A DNA stretch of 42,705 nt from Bacteroides sp. 224 (GTDB taxonomy: Bacteria; Bacteroidota; Bacteroidia; Bacteroidales; Bacteroidaceae): positions 1-42,705 of the forward strand of contig NZ_QVMK01000024.1 in NCBI RefSeq assembly GCF_010500995.1, given 5' to 3'. The notes under the pieces are model-generated. The model was not told where the DNA came from. It saw only the letters and a program-made list of their open reading frames with translations, and made no database searches. How positions within the stretch are numbered: position 1 is the stretch's first letter; every line of letters begins with the position of its first letter. Below, in pieces: positions 25,918-35,496 of this stretch. The translations under genes and the position numbers were made by a program.

Positions 25918-26475
25918 TTATCCGGCTATAGCATTTACTGTTTCTTTCACAGTTTGCAAAATAGCTGTTGTTGCTTTAGCTTGGTAAACTGCTTCTTCAG
26001 CAACCAACTTCACTACTGCCTGAGAGTATTTCAATGATTTAGTTCCTTTGGCAATTTTAATAGGGCTCTTTAATTTCTTCACATCTTGAAGAGCATTCAA
26101 AGCTGTAGTTCCAAGGCTTGCAGCAGCAGTTCCTTGTTTTTCAATTCTTTTCAAAAGAGCTTCGCAATGTTTTTCTGATGGGAATATTTCTCCTTCTTCA
26201 GCTTCGGTAGCTTCTTCGCCTTCTACTTCTTCTCCTCTTAAACGAGCATTAAATTTTTCAATTTCTTGTGTTATGGCAAGAGCTTCTTGCAACATAGCGG
26301 TAGCTTCATCTGCTAATTGGTCGATAGCTTCAACTCCAACTTTATCAGGAGCTTCCATTTTTTCTAATTTCTCGCAGCGTTCTTTAGAGGCTTGTACGTC
26401 TTCTGGTGTTTGTGCACTCAAATTTCCTGTTGCTAACAACACTAAACTCATAGTAAAAAACAGTAGTTTTTTCAT
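25918..26475 (-). CDS. Secreted coiled-coil-like protein of unknown function
   Basis: Not recognised. It has 185 residues with a clear signal peptide (MKKLLFFTMSLVLLATGNLSAQT). The rest is Ala/Glu/Lys-rich and probably all helical. A strongly acidic stretch EEVEGEEATEAEEGE lies near residues 85-99, and the C-terminal half is Lys/Ala-rich (about 135-185). No cysteine lipobox and no enzymatic motif are seen. It is monocistronic, with a TATATTTG box upstream at 26572-26579 and a terminator at 25868-25890. A periplasmic or secreted structural role is possible but unsupported. Confidence 0.7.
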   Translation of the reverse strand: MKKLLFFTMSLVLLATGNLSAQTPEDVQASKERCEKLEKMEAPDKVGVEAIDQLADEATAMLQEALAITQEIEKFNARLRGEEVEGEEATEAEEGEIFPSEKHCEALLKRIEKQGTAAASLGTTALNALQDVKKLKSPIKIAKGTKSLKYSQAVVKLVAEEAVYQAKATTAILQTVKETVNAIAG

Positions 26476-26571
26476 CGTTATAATTTTAATGATTTTCCCT
26501 TACTCTATTTGGTTTTCAGGATCCCCATATTTCATTATTTGTTCTATCGTATTACTTTTATTAAGAGATCG

Positions 26572-26579
26572 CAAATATA
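26572..26579 (-). promoter_or_regulatory. Candidate -7 box for the secreted helical protein
   Basis: The minus strand reads TATATTTG (TAnnTTTG), about 97 bases upstream of the ATG, which implies a long 5' leader. The -33 element is not visible. Confidence 0.35.
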
Positions 26580-26629
26580 ACACCTTTTCAGTTATTTAGA
26601 AGAAAAATAATTAAATTTAATCACTTTTA

Positions 26630-27793
26630 TTAACGATAAGCCTCTCTGAGTTGATTGAGCGCCCGCTCCAACACGCTTCTCGGCGTAGCTACATTGATTC
26701 GCATAAACCCGGCTCCTTCTTTCCCGAACATGGCTCCTTCATTTAATGCAAGATGCGCACCATCTTCGAAGAACTTAATTAAATCCGGTTGAGAAAGTCC
26801 TAATTCCCTACAATCCATAAAAACTAAGTAAGAAGCTTGTGGACGAATCATTTTTATTTTCGGAGTATACTCTTTCAGGAAGCTTTCCAAATAATCAATA
26901 TTTGCACTTACATACGCCAGCATCTGATCCAACCATTCGGTACCATTGCTATAAGCGGCTGCTACTGTGATGAAAGCAAATAGATGTCCGCTATCCAATT
27001 CGGCTGCTGCAACATATTCTTGAAATTTAGCTCTTAATGCCTCATTTTCAATTATACAATAAGAACTTGAAAGACCGGGCATATTAAACGCTTTGCTGGG
27101 CGACATAAATACGATGGAGTTATTACGTGCTTCTTCAGACACATTAGCAAAAGGATGATGCACATAAGGAGCCAATGTCAAATCAGCATGAATTTCGTCG
27201 GAAACCACAAGTACATTATTCTCATAACAGATATGTGCTACTTCTTCCAGCTCCTCTTTTGTCCAGACTCTTCCTCCCGGATTATGAGGATTGCAAAGAA
27301 TAAATAGCTTACAGCCTTTAATCTGTTTTCTGAAGTTCTCCATATCCATTCGGTATTGTCCATCTTCCAGAATCAACGGATTCCAGACTACTTCCCGGTG
27401 GTTATGCTCTGTCACCAAGAAAAAAGGATGATAAACAGGAGGTTGCACCATCACCTTATCTCCCGGTTGGGTGAAACACTGAATGGCAAGCCCCAAGCCG
27501 GTAACAATTCCGGGCGTATAAGTCAGCATATTAGCGCTGATCTTCCAATCATAACGTTCTTTCAGCCAGTTTATAATAGATACATACCAGTCTTTCGACT
27601 TTATGGTATATCCTAATATCTCATTCTCCAATCTTTTCTTTATGGCATCAACTACAAATGGAGCTGTACGAAAATCCATGTCGGCTACCCACAACGGAAT
27701 CAAGTCTGTTCTTCCCCAACGTTCGGCCAGGGCTTCTACTTTCACCGCGTCCGTATGACTACGGTCTATTATTTCATCAAAATTATATTTCAT
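26630..27793 (-). CDS. MalY/PatB-type pyridoxal-phosphate C-S lyase / aminotransferase
   Basis: Fold-type I PLP enzyme of 387 residues. Typical features are VEALAERWGRTDLIPLWVAD (start region of MalY/PatB proteins), TPGIVTGLGLAIQCF near 89-103, FILCNPHNPGGRVW near 164-177, SDEIHADL near 199-206, and the PLP Lys in MSPSKAFNMPGLSSSYC near 231-247. The family mainly has cystathionine beta-lyase (C-S lyase) activity, releasing thiols, pyruvate and ammonia. The aminotransferase label is a common but less specific name. The divergent HAD phosphatase gene shares the upstream region. Confidence 0.88.
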   Translation of the reverse strand: MKYNFDEIIDRSHTDAVKVEALAERWGRTDLIPLWVADMDFRTAPFVVDAIKKRLENEILGYTIKSKDWYVSIINWLKERYDWKISANMLTYTPGIVTGLGLAIQCFTQPGDKVMVQPPVYHPFFLVTEHNHREVVWNPLILEDGQYRMDMENFRKQIKGCKLFILCNPHNPGGRVWTKEELEEVAHICYENNVLVVSDEIHADLTLAPYVHHPFANVSEEARNNSIVFMSPSKAFNMPGLSSSYCIIENEALRAKFQEYVAAAELDSGHLFAFITVAAAYSNGTEWLDQMLAYVSANIDYLESFLKEYTPKIKMIRPQASYLVFMDCRELGLSQPDLIKFFEDGAHLALNEGAMFGKEGAGFMRINVATPRSVLERALNQLREAYR

Positions 27794-27821
27794 ACCATGG
27801 GTTTCTTTTGGTTTACTCCTA

Positions 27822-27829
27822 CAAAAATA
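27822..27829 (-). promoter_or_regulatory. Candidate -7 box for the MalY/PatB-like gene
   Basis: The minus strand reads TATTTTTG (TAnnTTTG), 28 bases upstream of the ATG, in an 81-base divergent intergenic region. Confidence 0.42.
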
Positions 27830-27841
27830 GCAATAATTGCG

Positions 27842-27849
27842 TACCTTTG
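27842..27849 (+). promoter_or_regulatory. Candidate -7 box for the HAD phosphatase gene
   Basis: TACCTTTG followed by C matches the consensus, 25 bases upstream of the ATG. It is divergent from the MalY/PatB box. Confidence 0.45.
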
Positions 27850-27874
27850 CCCCTAATAAACAAAACGATTAACT

Positions 27875-28640
27875 ATGATTAAAGCTCTTTTTTTCGACAT
27901 AGATGGTACATTGGTCAGCTTTAAGACACACTGCATTCCCCAATCTACCATCGACGCCATCAATGAAGTTCGCAAAAAGGGTATCAAGGTATTTATTGCC
28001 ACCGGGCGTCCCAAGATTATAATAAACAATCTGGGCGATTTAAAGTTTGACGGCTTTATCACAATGAATGGCGCGTTCTGTTATATCGAAGATGAGGTTA
28101 TTCATGAAAACAGCATACCCAATACAGACGTAAAAACAGCTGTTCAATTAGTTACCGATAGAAATATAACATGCGTATTCGTCACTGAAAATAAGATGAG
28201 TCTTGTGAATCCAAGCCAATTATCAGACGAATTTTCCAAAGATCTGGCTGTACAACAGTTGCCTCAAATCTCCATAGATGAAATCTTGCAGGAAGATATT
28301 TACCAGATGTCTCCCTTTATCACCTCGGAAGAGGAACCCGAATTCATGGCACAGATTCCCGGTTGCGAAGCCGGTCGCTGGCATCCAACATTTGTCGACG
28401 TAGTTGCTAAAGGAAACGGCAAAGACCGAGGCATAGATGAAGTTATTAAACGCATAGGTATAAAGCTTGAAGAAACAATGGCTTTTGGCGATGGAGGAAA
28501 CGACATTAGCATGCTTCGTCATGCAGGCATCGGCGTAGCCATGGGTAATGCCAAAGATCATGTAAAAGCTGTAGCCAATTATGTGACTGATTCTGTAGAC
28601 AATGATGGCATACTGAAAGCCCTAAAACACTTTAATTTAG

Positions 28641-28651
<11 letters not shown>
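27875..28651 (+). CDS. Cof-type HAD hydrolase
   Basis: Mg-dependent phosphatase of the HAD superfamily, Cof subfamily (IIB cap), with 258 residues. Motif I is FFDIDGTLVSFKTH (about 6-19) with the nucleophile Asp. Motif II is IKVFIATGRPK (about 36-46). The cap domain lies at about 85-180. Motifs III/IV are GNGKDRGIDEVIKRIG and MAFGDGGNDISMLRHAGIGVAMGNA (about 198-222). Members dephosphorylate sugar phosphates or cofactors; the substrate cannot be told from sequence. The final residues (VEN) and the stop codon lie in the left arm of the GTTGAGA inverted repeat. Confidence 0.92.
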
Positions 28652-28718
<67 letters not shown>

Positions 28719-28734
28719 CTAATTACTAAATCAA

Positions 28735-30741
28735 GTGAGTTTCACCATCGATACCGACAACAAAGAGTTTCAGGATGCACTCAACCTGATTCAATATACC
28801 AGCCATTCCGTATTTCTTACTGGGAAGGCAGGTACGGGTAAATCTACTTTTCTACGGTATATTTGCGAGAATACCAAGAAGAAACATGTGGTACTGGCTC
28901 CTACAGGTATCGCTGCCATCAATGCAGGCGGAAGTACAATGCATAGTTTCTTTAAACTTCCTTTTCACCCTTTGTTACCGGACGATCCTAACCTCAGCTT
29001 ACAGAAAAACAGGATACACGAATTCCTGAAATACAATAAACAGCACCGCAAACTCATTGAGAAAACAGAACTGATTATTATAGATGAGATTTCTATGGTG
29101 CGGGTAGATATCATCGACAGCATTGACCGCATCTTGCGTGTTTACTCCCGTAACCTTCGTCAGCCTTTTGGCGGTAAACAGGTATTGTTGGTAGGAGATG
29201 TATATCAGTTGGAACCGGTAGTGAAAAGCGATGAAAGAGAAATTATCAATCGCTTCTACCCTACCCCTTATTTCTTCTCTGCCCGTGTTTTTAATGAAAT
29301 GGAATTAGTATCGATCGAACTTCGGAAGGTATATCGCCAAACAGACAGAGTATTTATCGATATACTGGACCGGATACGAAATAACACCACCAACGCCGTA
29401 GATCTTCAATTACTAAACACACGCTATCACACAGAAATCGAAGCGTCGGAGGAAGATATGTATATCACATTAGCCACCCGACGGGATAATGTAGATTTCA
29501 TCAATGATAAAAAACTGGCCGAGCTACCCGGAGATCCGGTTGTATTTGAAGGAGAAATTACAGGACAGTTTCCCGAAAGTAGTCTACCTACCCCCAAAGA
29601 CCTTGTGCTTAAGCCCGGTGCACAAATCATCTTTATTAAAAATGATTATGAACGCAGATGGGTAAACGGCACCATCGGAGTAGTTAGCGGTATTGACGAA
29701 GAAGGAACGATTTATGTAATTACCGACGACGGCAAAGAGTTTGACGTAAAAAAGGATTCCTGGCGAAACATTCGTTATAAATACAACGAAAAGAAAAAAG
29801 AAATCGAAGAAGAGGAGTTAGGGGTCTTTGTACAATACCCTATCCGATTGGCGTGGGCAATCACTATCCATAAGAGCCAGGGGCTTACCTTCCATCATGT
29901 AGTGATAGATTTCACCGGTGGCGTATTTGCCGGCGGACAAGCGTATGTGGCGTTAAGCCGATGCACCTCGTTGGAAGGTATTCAATTGAAAAAGCCTATC
30001 AGCCGGGCCGATGTTTTTGTGCGACCGGAAATTATTAGTTTCGCACAACGTTTCAACAACCGACAGAGCATCGACAAAGCATTGAAACAGGCACAGGCAG
30101 ATGTTGAATATGCAGAAGCTTCCAAAGCGTTCGATGAAGGAGACTTTAAAAGTTTCCTCGATCATTTCTTTGTGGCTATACACGCACGTTATGACATTGA
30201 AAAGCCTATCATTAAACGACTGATACAAAAAAAGTTAGGCATCATCAACAAATTACGCGCACAAAACGTTGTATTGAAAGAACAGTTGCGGGTTCAACAA
30301 GAGCAAATGAAAAAGCTTGCTTACGAATATTTGCAGTTAGGCAATGATTCTATTACCTTAGCCAAAGATATTCGATCGGCCATTGCTAATTACGACAAGG
30401 CTATCAGCCTTTATCCTGAAATGACCGAAGCCTGGATACGCAAAGGAGTTACCCTCTTTAATAACAAGGATTATATGGAAGCAGAATCCTGTTTCAATAC
30501 AGCCATTAAAACATCTCCCTCGGAATTTAAGGGTTATTACAATCGTGGCAAACTCCGGTTGGCAACTAATAATGTGGAAGGAGCCGTAGCAGATTTTGAT
30601 AAAGCTACCTCACTCAACCCCGACCATGCAGGATCACATCAGCTTTTTGGTGATGCACTTTTAAGAAATGGAAAAGAAGACCTTGCCTCTATACATTGGC
30701 GACTTGCCGAAGAACTACAAAAGAAGAAAAAGAGAAAATAA
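28735..30741 (+). CDS. Pif1-like superfamily 1 helicase with C-terminal TPR repeats
   Basis: 668-residue ATP-dependent DNA helicase-like protein. Helicase motif I (Walker A) GKAGTGKST is at 30-38. Motif Ia VVLAPTGIAAINAGGSTMHS is near 61-80, and motif II LIIIDEISMV near 113-122. LLVGDVYQLEPV (motif III) is near 159-170, and the C-terminal motif AITIHKSQGLTFHHVVIDF with YVALSRCTSLEGI (UvrD/Pif1 type) lies near 378-415. From about residue 530 onward there are three TPR-like repeats (for example AIANYDKAISLYPEMTEAWI). It starts with GTG at 28735, directly downstream of a repeat element. A role in DNA repair or replication is an inference. Confidence 0.87.
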   Translation: MSFTIDTDNKEFQDALNLIQYTSHSVFLTGKAGTGKSTFLRYICENTKKKHVVLAPTGIAAINAGGSTMHSFFKLPFHPLLPDDPNLSLQKNRIHEFLKYNKQHRKLIEKTELIIIDEISMVRVDIIDSIDRILRVYSRNLRQPFGGKQVLLVGDVYQLEPVVKSDEREIINRFYPTPYFFSARVFNEMELVSIELRKVYRQTDRVFIDILDRIRNNTTNAVDLQLLNTRYHTEIEASEEDMYITLATRRDNVDFINDKKLAELPGDPVVFEGEITGQFPESSLPTPKDLVLKPGAQIIFIKNDYERRWVNGTIGVVSGIDEEGTIYVITDDGKEFDVKKDSWRNIRYKYNEKKKEIEEEELGVFVQYPIRLAWAITIHKSQGLTFHHVVIDFTGGVFAGGQAYVALSRCTSLEGIQLKKPISRADVFVRPEIISFAQRFNNRQSIDKALKQAQADVEYAEASKAFDEGDFKSFLDHFFVAIHARYDIEKPIIKRLIQKKLGIINKLRAQNVVLKEQLRVQQEQMKKLAYEYLQLGNDSITLAKDIRSAIANYDKAISLYPEMTEAWIRKGVTLFNNKDYMEAESCFNTAIKTSPSEFKGYYNRGKLRLATNNVEGAVADFDKATSLNPDHAGSHQLFGDALLRNGKEDLASIHWRLAEELQKKKKRK

Positions 30742-30760
30742 TTTTTAAAACACTATCAAA

Positions 30761-33262
30761 ATGAAGAAAGGATTAACAATTGCAGCCATTATTGTAGGCG
30801 TATTATTAGTCATTATGATTATTCTACCTTTCGCTTTCCGCGGAAAGATTGAAGGAATAGTTAAAACAGAAGGTAATAAAATGCTGAATGCCCAATTTGA
30901 CTTTAAAAGCCTAAGCATCAGCCTCTTCAAACACTTTCCAAAAGCCTCTGTTACCCTCAACGATTTTTGGCTAAAGGGTATCAACGAATTCGAAAACGAC
31001 ACTTTACTGAAAGCCGGCGAGCTTTCTGCTGCTGTTGATTTATTCTCCCTCTTTGGAGAAAACTTCGATATTTCCAGAATTTCTATCAAAGACACTTGGG
31101 CCAAAGCCATTGTATTGCCCGACGGAAAAGCAAACTGGGACATCATGAAAAGCGATGGAAGCGAAGAATCCACCGAAGAGGTAACTACCGAAGAGTCTGC
31201 TCTTTCCATCAGCTTAAAAGAATTAAGCATCAACAACCTGAACTTAATTTACGACGATCGCCAAGCCAATATGTATGCCGAAATAGCCAAACTATCGGGT
31301 GCTCTCTCCGGAAATCTGGGAAGCGACCAGACTACCTTGAAGATAGAAGCCGAAACGCCGGGAGTAACTTTCAAGACAGGAGGTGTTGCGCTGCTTAATG
31401 CTGTAAACTTCTACACTAAAATGAATGTAGATGCCGATCTTAAAAACAATAAATTCACGTTGGCGCAAAACGAATTCCGTCTGAATGCAATCAAAGCAGG
31501 CGTAGATGGTTGGGTAGAATTACAAGATCCCGCTATGGATATGGATTTGTCTTTGAATACCAACGAAGTAGGCTTTAAGGAAATCTTATCTTTGATACCT
31601 GCTATCTATGCCAACGACTTTAAGAATCTGCAAACCGATGGTACCGTTACCCTAAAAGCACATGCCAAAGGAATTATGCAAGGTGATACGCTTCCTCAGT
31701 TTAATGCTGCCCTGGAAGTTAAAAATGCCATGTTCCGCTATCCTTCCTTACCTGCCGGAGTCGATCAGATCAACATTGCAGCCTCTGCTAAAAATCCGGG
31801 TGGAAGTGCCGACTTAACCGAAATAAATATTAATTCGTTTAATTTCCGCATGGCCGGAAATCCGTTTAGCCTGACAGCAGAAGTTAAAACGCCTATCAGT
31901 GATGCCAACTTCAAAGGAAATGCCAAAGGTATTTTTGATTTAGGTAAAGTAAAAGACGTTTATCCGCTGGAAGATATGAAATTGAATGGAGTGGTAAATG
32001 CCGACTTATCCATAGAAGGAAGAATGTCGTATGTTGAAAAAGAACTGTACGACAAATTCATTGCTTCGGGAACAATTAAACTAACCGACATGAAACTGGC
32101 CTTGAAAGATATTCCGGATGTGGACATCAAACAATCACTGTTTACATTCACACCACAATATCTACAACTGAGCGAAACCACTGTAAATATCGGCAAGAAC
32201 GATATCACTGCCGATACTCGTTTTGAGAACTACCTGGGGTATATCTTTAAAGATAAAACCATCAAAGGAACATTAAATATCCGTTCTAGCCATTTCAACC
32301 TCAACGATTTCATGTCCGGAGAGGTCGACACTACTGCCGTAGCAGCTACAGACACCACCGCCATGACTCTAATTGAAATTCCTAAGAACATCGACTTCAA
32401 CATGACAGCCAACATGAAGCAAGTATTGTTTGATAAAATGGTATTCAATAACGTAAACGGACAGCTTCTTGTAAAAGATGGCAAGGTGGATATGAAGAAC
32501 CTTTCTACCAACACAATGGGAGGTAATGTAGTTATCAACGGTTACTATTCTACCACAAACATTAAAGATCCTCGCATGAATGCTGCTTTCCGCATGACCG
32601 ACCTGAGTTTCTCGCAAACTTACAAAGAGCTTGCCATGGTGCAAAAAATGGCTCCTATCTTCGAGAACCTGAAAGGAACTTTCTCGGGTAATATGTCGAT
32701 CAATACCCAATTGGATAACCAGATGAGCCCGGTACTACCGTCTTTACAAGGTTCCGGAAACTTATCGACCAAAAACATGGAACTAAGCGGTGTGAAAGCT
32801 ATTGATGCCATTGCCGATGCAGTTAAGAAACCGGAAATGAAAGAAATGCATGTAAAAGATATGAATTTGGCTTTTGATATTAAAGACGGAAGAATAACTA
32901 CCGACCCCTTCGATATTAAGTGGAAAGATTATGTACTGAATCTATCCGGTTCTACAGGCCTTGACCAAACTATTAATTATACCGGAAAAGTTAAACTGCC
33001 GGAATCTACAGGAGTAGGCAAATACACTACATTGGATTTGAAAATCGGAGGTGAGTTCTCTTCCCCCAAAGTATCTGTAGATATGGAAAGTATGGCCAAA
33101 CAAGCTGTGGAAGTAGCCAAAGATAAGCTATTGGATAAGTTGGGAGATAAACTGGGATTAAGTTCCAAAGATTCTACCCAAACTACCACAAAAGAGGAGC
33201 AAAAAGAAGAAGCCGTGAAAAAAGGGATTGATGCTTTAAAAGGATTAATAAAGAAGAAATAA
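30761..33262 (+). CDS. AsmA-like envelope protein
   Basis: 833-residue protein with an N-terminal membrane anchor (about 5-25, LTIAAIIVGVLLVIMIILPF) and a long beta-rich periplasmic part of the AsmA/TamB-like kind. AsmA-family features are FDFKSLSISLFKHFPKASVTL near 46-66 at the start and an AsmA C-terminal domain around 560-770 (NVNGQLLVKDGKVDMKNLS, then LKGTFSGNMSINTQLDN). A Lys/Glu-rich tail ends at residue 833. Such proteins may bridge the periplasm and affect lipid transport and outer-membrane assembly. It lies 19 bases after the helicase gene. No partner function is evident. Confidence 0.86.
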   Translation: MKKGLTIAAIIVGVLLVIMIILPFAFRGKIEGIVKTEGNKMLNAQFDFKSLSISLFKHFPKASVTLNDFWLKGINEFENDTLLKAGELSAAVDLFSLFGENFDISRISIKDTWAKAIVLPDGKANWDIMKSDGSEESTEEVTTEESALSISLKELSINNLNLIYDDRQANMYAEIAKLSGALSGNLGSDQTTLKIEAETPGVTFKTGGVALLNAVNFYTKMNVDADLKNNKFTLAQNEFRLNAIKAGVDGWVELQDPAMDMDLSLNTNEVGFKEILSLIPAIYANDFKNLQTDGTVTLKAHAKGIMQGDTLPQFNAALEVKNAMFRYPSLPAGVDQINIAASAKNPGGSADLTEININSFNFRMAGNPFSLTAEVKTPISDANFKGNAKGIFDLGKVKDVYPLEDMKLNGVVNADLSIEGRMSYVEKELYDKFIASGTIKLTDMKLALKDIPDVDIKQSLFTFTPQYLQLSETTVNIGKNDITADTRFENYLGYIFKDKTIKGTLNIRSSHFNLNDFMSGEVDTTAVAATDTTAMTLIEIPKNIDFNMTANMKQVLFDKMVFNNVNGQLLVKDGKVDMKNLSTNTMGGNVVINGYYSTTNIKDPRMNAAFRMTDLSFSQTYKELAMVQKMAPIFENLKGTFSGNMSINTQLDNQMSPVLPSLQGSGNLSTKNMELSGVKAIDAIADAVKKPEMKEMHVKDMNLAFDIKDGRITTDPFDIKWKDYVLNLSGSTGLDQTINYTGKVKLPESTGVGKYTTLDLKIGGEFSSPKVSVDMESMAKQAVEVAKDKLLDKLGDKLGLSSKDSTQTTTKEEQKEEAVKKGIDALKGLIKKK

Positions 33263-33268
33263 TTTTTT

Positions 33269-33370
33269 TTAGTTTATAGTTTGGAGTTTGGAGTTTATAG
33301 TTACCTTGCAGCATTGTAACTATAAACTATAAACTCCAAACCAAAAACTCCAAACTATAAACTATAAACT
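33269..33370. repeat. Inverted repeat of GTTTATAGTTTGGA units, AsmA-Sua5 spacer
   Basis: The left arm (33271-33301) consists of AGTTTATAGTTTGGAGTTTG-type units. The right arm (33316-33370) is the reverse-complement type, ATAAACTCCAAACC, and is longer. The centre at 33302-33320 is TACCTTGCAGCATTGTAAC, which differs at three positions from the centre of the GTTGAGA element at 28670-28688. Confidence 0.86.
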
Positions 33371-33379
33371 TAAACCAAC

Positions 33380-33991
33380 ATGTTACTCAAACTCTACGAC
33401 AAGAACAATAACCCTCAGGATTTGCAAGAGATTGTAGATATTCTGAATAATGGTGGAATTATTATTTATCCCACCGATACTGTTTATGCTATTGGTTGCC
33501 ATGGTTTGAAAGAGCGTGCTATCGAACAGATTTGCAGGATTAAGGATATCAATCCGAAGAAAAACAATCTTTCCATTATTTGTACCGACCTTAGCATGGT
33601 AAGCGAATACGCCAAGATGAGTAATGATACATTTAAGTTATTGAAGAAAAACCTGCCAGGCCCTTTCACCTTTATATTAAAGACAGGCAATAATCTGCCC
33701 AAAATATTCAAAAACCGCAAAGAAGTAGGTATTCGTATTCCCAACTCACCAATAATCAACGAAATATCCCGTTTATTGGAAGCCCCCATCATGACTTCTT
33801 CTTTACCTTACAACAGTGATGATGATATTGAATACATCACTCACCCCGAACTGATTGAAGAAAAGTTTGGCGAACTTGTCGATTTAGTAATTGATGGAGG
33901 TATTGGTGATACCGAACGTTCTACCATTGTAAACTGCACAGAGGATGAGCCGGAAATTATCAGGCATGAGAAAGGGGAAATTTCCTGGTAA
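33380..33991 (+). CDS. L-threonylcarbamoyladenylate synthase (Sua5/YrdC/TsaC family)
   Basis: Makes threonylcarbamoyl-AMP for the t6A37 modification of tRNA. The YrdC domain covers most of the 203 residues. The conserved start is GGIIIYPTDTVYAIGCHG near 29-46. KNNLSIICTDLSMVSEYAKM lies near 62-80, LPGPFTFILK near 91-100, VGIRIPNSP near 114-122, and STIVNC near 184-189. It has the short TsaC-like form with no Sua5 C-terminal domain. Together with MiaA it is the second tRNA A37 modification enzyme in the window. Confidence 0.93.
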   Translation: MLLKLYDKNNNPQDLQEIVDILNNGGIIIYPTDTVYAIGCHGLKERAIEQICRIKDINPKKNNLSIICTDLSMVSEYAKMSNDTFKLLKKNLPGPFTFILKTGNNLPKIFKNRKEVGIRIPNSPIINEISRLLEAPIMTSSLPYNSDDDIEYITHPELIEEKFGELVDLVIDGGIGDTERSTIVNCTEDEPEIIRHEKGEISW

Positions 33992-34081
33992 TATTTTATC
34001 CTCCTCCGTTATTCCCTACACAAAAATATCACATCGCCATTCGATTACCATTTATACACCAACCCAAAGACACTTCTCAGA

Positions 34082-34179
34082 GAATCCCCTCGGGGATTCA
34101 ATTTGAATAACCCCCAGTGAAGCGCAGCGACTGGGGGGATTTGGTAGCGCCATCTTACCACCAACCCCGAAGTGGGTTG
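34082..34179. repeat. Cluster of three GC-rich hairpins, Sua5-acyltransferase gap
   Basis: Three consecutive inverted repeats lie in the 249-base gap between two converging genes. The first is GAATCCCCTCGGGGATTC at 34082-34099. The second is CCCCCAGT (34111-34118) with ACTGGGGG (34130-34137). The third is CAACCC (34162-34167) with GGGTTG (34174-34179). No T-tract follows them directly. They may terminate transcription from both sides or be a remnant of a repetitive element. Confidence 0.8.
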
Positions 34180-34240
34180 AATCAGAATTTATCTCTTACG
34201 CTCATCATCGAAGAATTTCCTTTCCCCCACAAAAGTCCAA

Positions 34241-35380
34241 TTATTCCCCCTTCTTCTTCAAAAACCTCTTACTCAAAAACGCACGAACCGGTTCATCATA
34301 AAGTTTCAAACTAATATAAGCCAACAAAATACATCCTATCACTAACGCGATAGCTCCGGGTAAAGATTCTCCAAAAGTAAGATTCTCATTTTTAACCCAA
34401 GCATAATATAGATAAATGAAAGGATAATGCACCATGTATAAAGGATAAGAGATATCTCCCAGAAACTTGCAGATGCGAACCGTATATTTATCGGTAGTTT
34501 TGCCCGAAGCACCTAAAAAAACGATAAGCGGAAAGAACACAGCAAAACAGATGGTTTCATATAACCCATTCATCCAAAGATGTTCGGCACCTCCAATACG
34601 CGGCACAGCCAACAAGGCAACTACCAACAAACTACATAACCAGAATGCCCCTTTTATATGAACCGGTTTAAAGATACGGGATAAAAGCAAACCTGCCGAG
34701 AAAGAGAAAAGCAAGCGGAGAGAACCTCCGGTAAACTCGATCCCTGTTAATTGAAAGCCGGCACAGATATCTCCAAGAGGTCCGAAGATGGCGAATGTAG
34801 CCAACCCACACCCGGCTATGGCAACCAATACTGCAAGAGCCTTGGTAGAAAGCCTGCGAATAAACAACGCATACAGTACATTCCCGATATATTCGAAGAA
34901 CAAAGACCATGTAGGTCCATTCAACGGGTACATTTCTCCTAATCCTCTGACTTCCATTCCGGGAGTAGAGGGTATCAGCAAAGCATTTAGTAATGTGCCT
35001 AACAAAAGTGCGCCGATTGTAACTTTCGAAACATCCCATACCTCGCATCCCTGAAAATAAAACATCACCCCTCCTATGATAGCTCCTATAACCACCATCG
35101 GTTGCAGACGAATGATTCGACGTTTCAGGAAATCCATTGTTTTCATGGTTTTCCAACGGTCGTCATAAGCATACCCTACCACAAAACCGGATAACATAAA
35201 AAAGAAATCTACCGCCAGATAGCCGTGGTTGATCGTTTGATCCAGATGGCTGGTGGCAAAAGCTTCGAATAGGTGAAAGCAGACTACCGTAATGGCTGCT
35301 ATTCCGCGCAACCCGTCGAGAATATTATAATGCGGTTTGGTATCTGCAAAGGCAGCAGAGGGGGTTTGTTTTTCGATCAT
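34241..35380 (-). CDS. Acyltransferase 3 (OafA/YrhL-type) integral membrane protein
   Basis: 379-residue inner-membrane acyltransferase with about ten hydrophobic segments. The family N-terminus is HYNILDGLRGIAAITVVCFH (about 17-36), with the conserved His in CFHLFE near 36. Then follow YLAVDFFFMLSGFVVGYAYD (about 54-73) and the RRIIRLQPM motif near 86-94. GDISYPLYMVHYPFIYLYYA lies near 308-327. Such enzymes O-acetylate polysaccharides or other envelope glycans. No capsule or O-antigen genes adjoin it within the window, so the substrate is unknown. A TACTTTTG box at 35419-35426 may be its -7 element. Confidence 0.9.
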   Translation of the reverse strand: MIEKQTPSAAFADTKPHYNILDGLRGIAAITVVCFHLFEAFATSHLDQTINHGYLAVDFFFMLSGFVVGYAYDDRWKTMKTMDFLKRRIIRLQPMVVIGAIIGGVMFYFQGCEVWDVSKVTIGALLLGTLLNALLIPSTPGMEVRGLGEMYPLNGPTWSLFFEYIGNVLYALFIRRLSTKALAVLVAIAGCGLATFAIFGPLGDICAGFQLTGIEFTGGSLRLLFSFSAGLLLSRIFKPVHIKGAFWLCSLLVVALLAVPRIGGAEHLWMNGLYETICFAVFFPLIVFLGASGKTTDKYTVRICKFLGDISYPLYMVHYPFIYLYYAWVKNENLTFGESLPGAIALVIGCILLAYISLKLYDEPVRAFLSKRFLKKKGE

Positions 35381-35418
35381 GAGATTAGATATTGATTTCT
35401 GATTTTACTATTATCTCA

Positions 35419-35426
35419 CAAAAGTA
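35419..35426 (-). promoter_or_regulatory. Candidate -7 box for the acyltransferase gene
   Basis: The minus strand reads TACTTTTG (TAnnTTTG), 39 bases upstream of the ATG. No -33 motif is clear. Confidence 0.38.
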
Positions 35427-35496
35427 GATATTCGGTGGTAGATATTGTGGATTAAGCCGGGTAAAAGCAATAAAGAATGTTAAGGGGGATTGATAA

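Noticed and set aside
34668..35156. A 162-codon minus-strand frame inside the acyltransferase gene
   Set aside because: It is in a different frame of the same strand as a well-supported membrane acyltransferase and lacks motifs.
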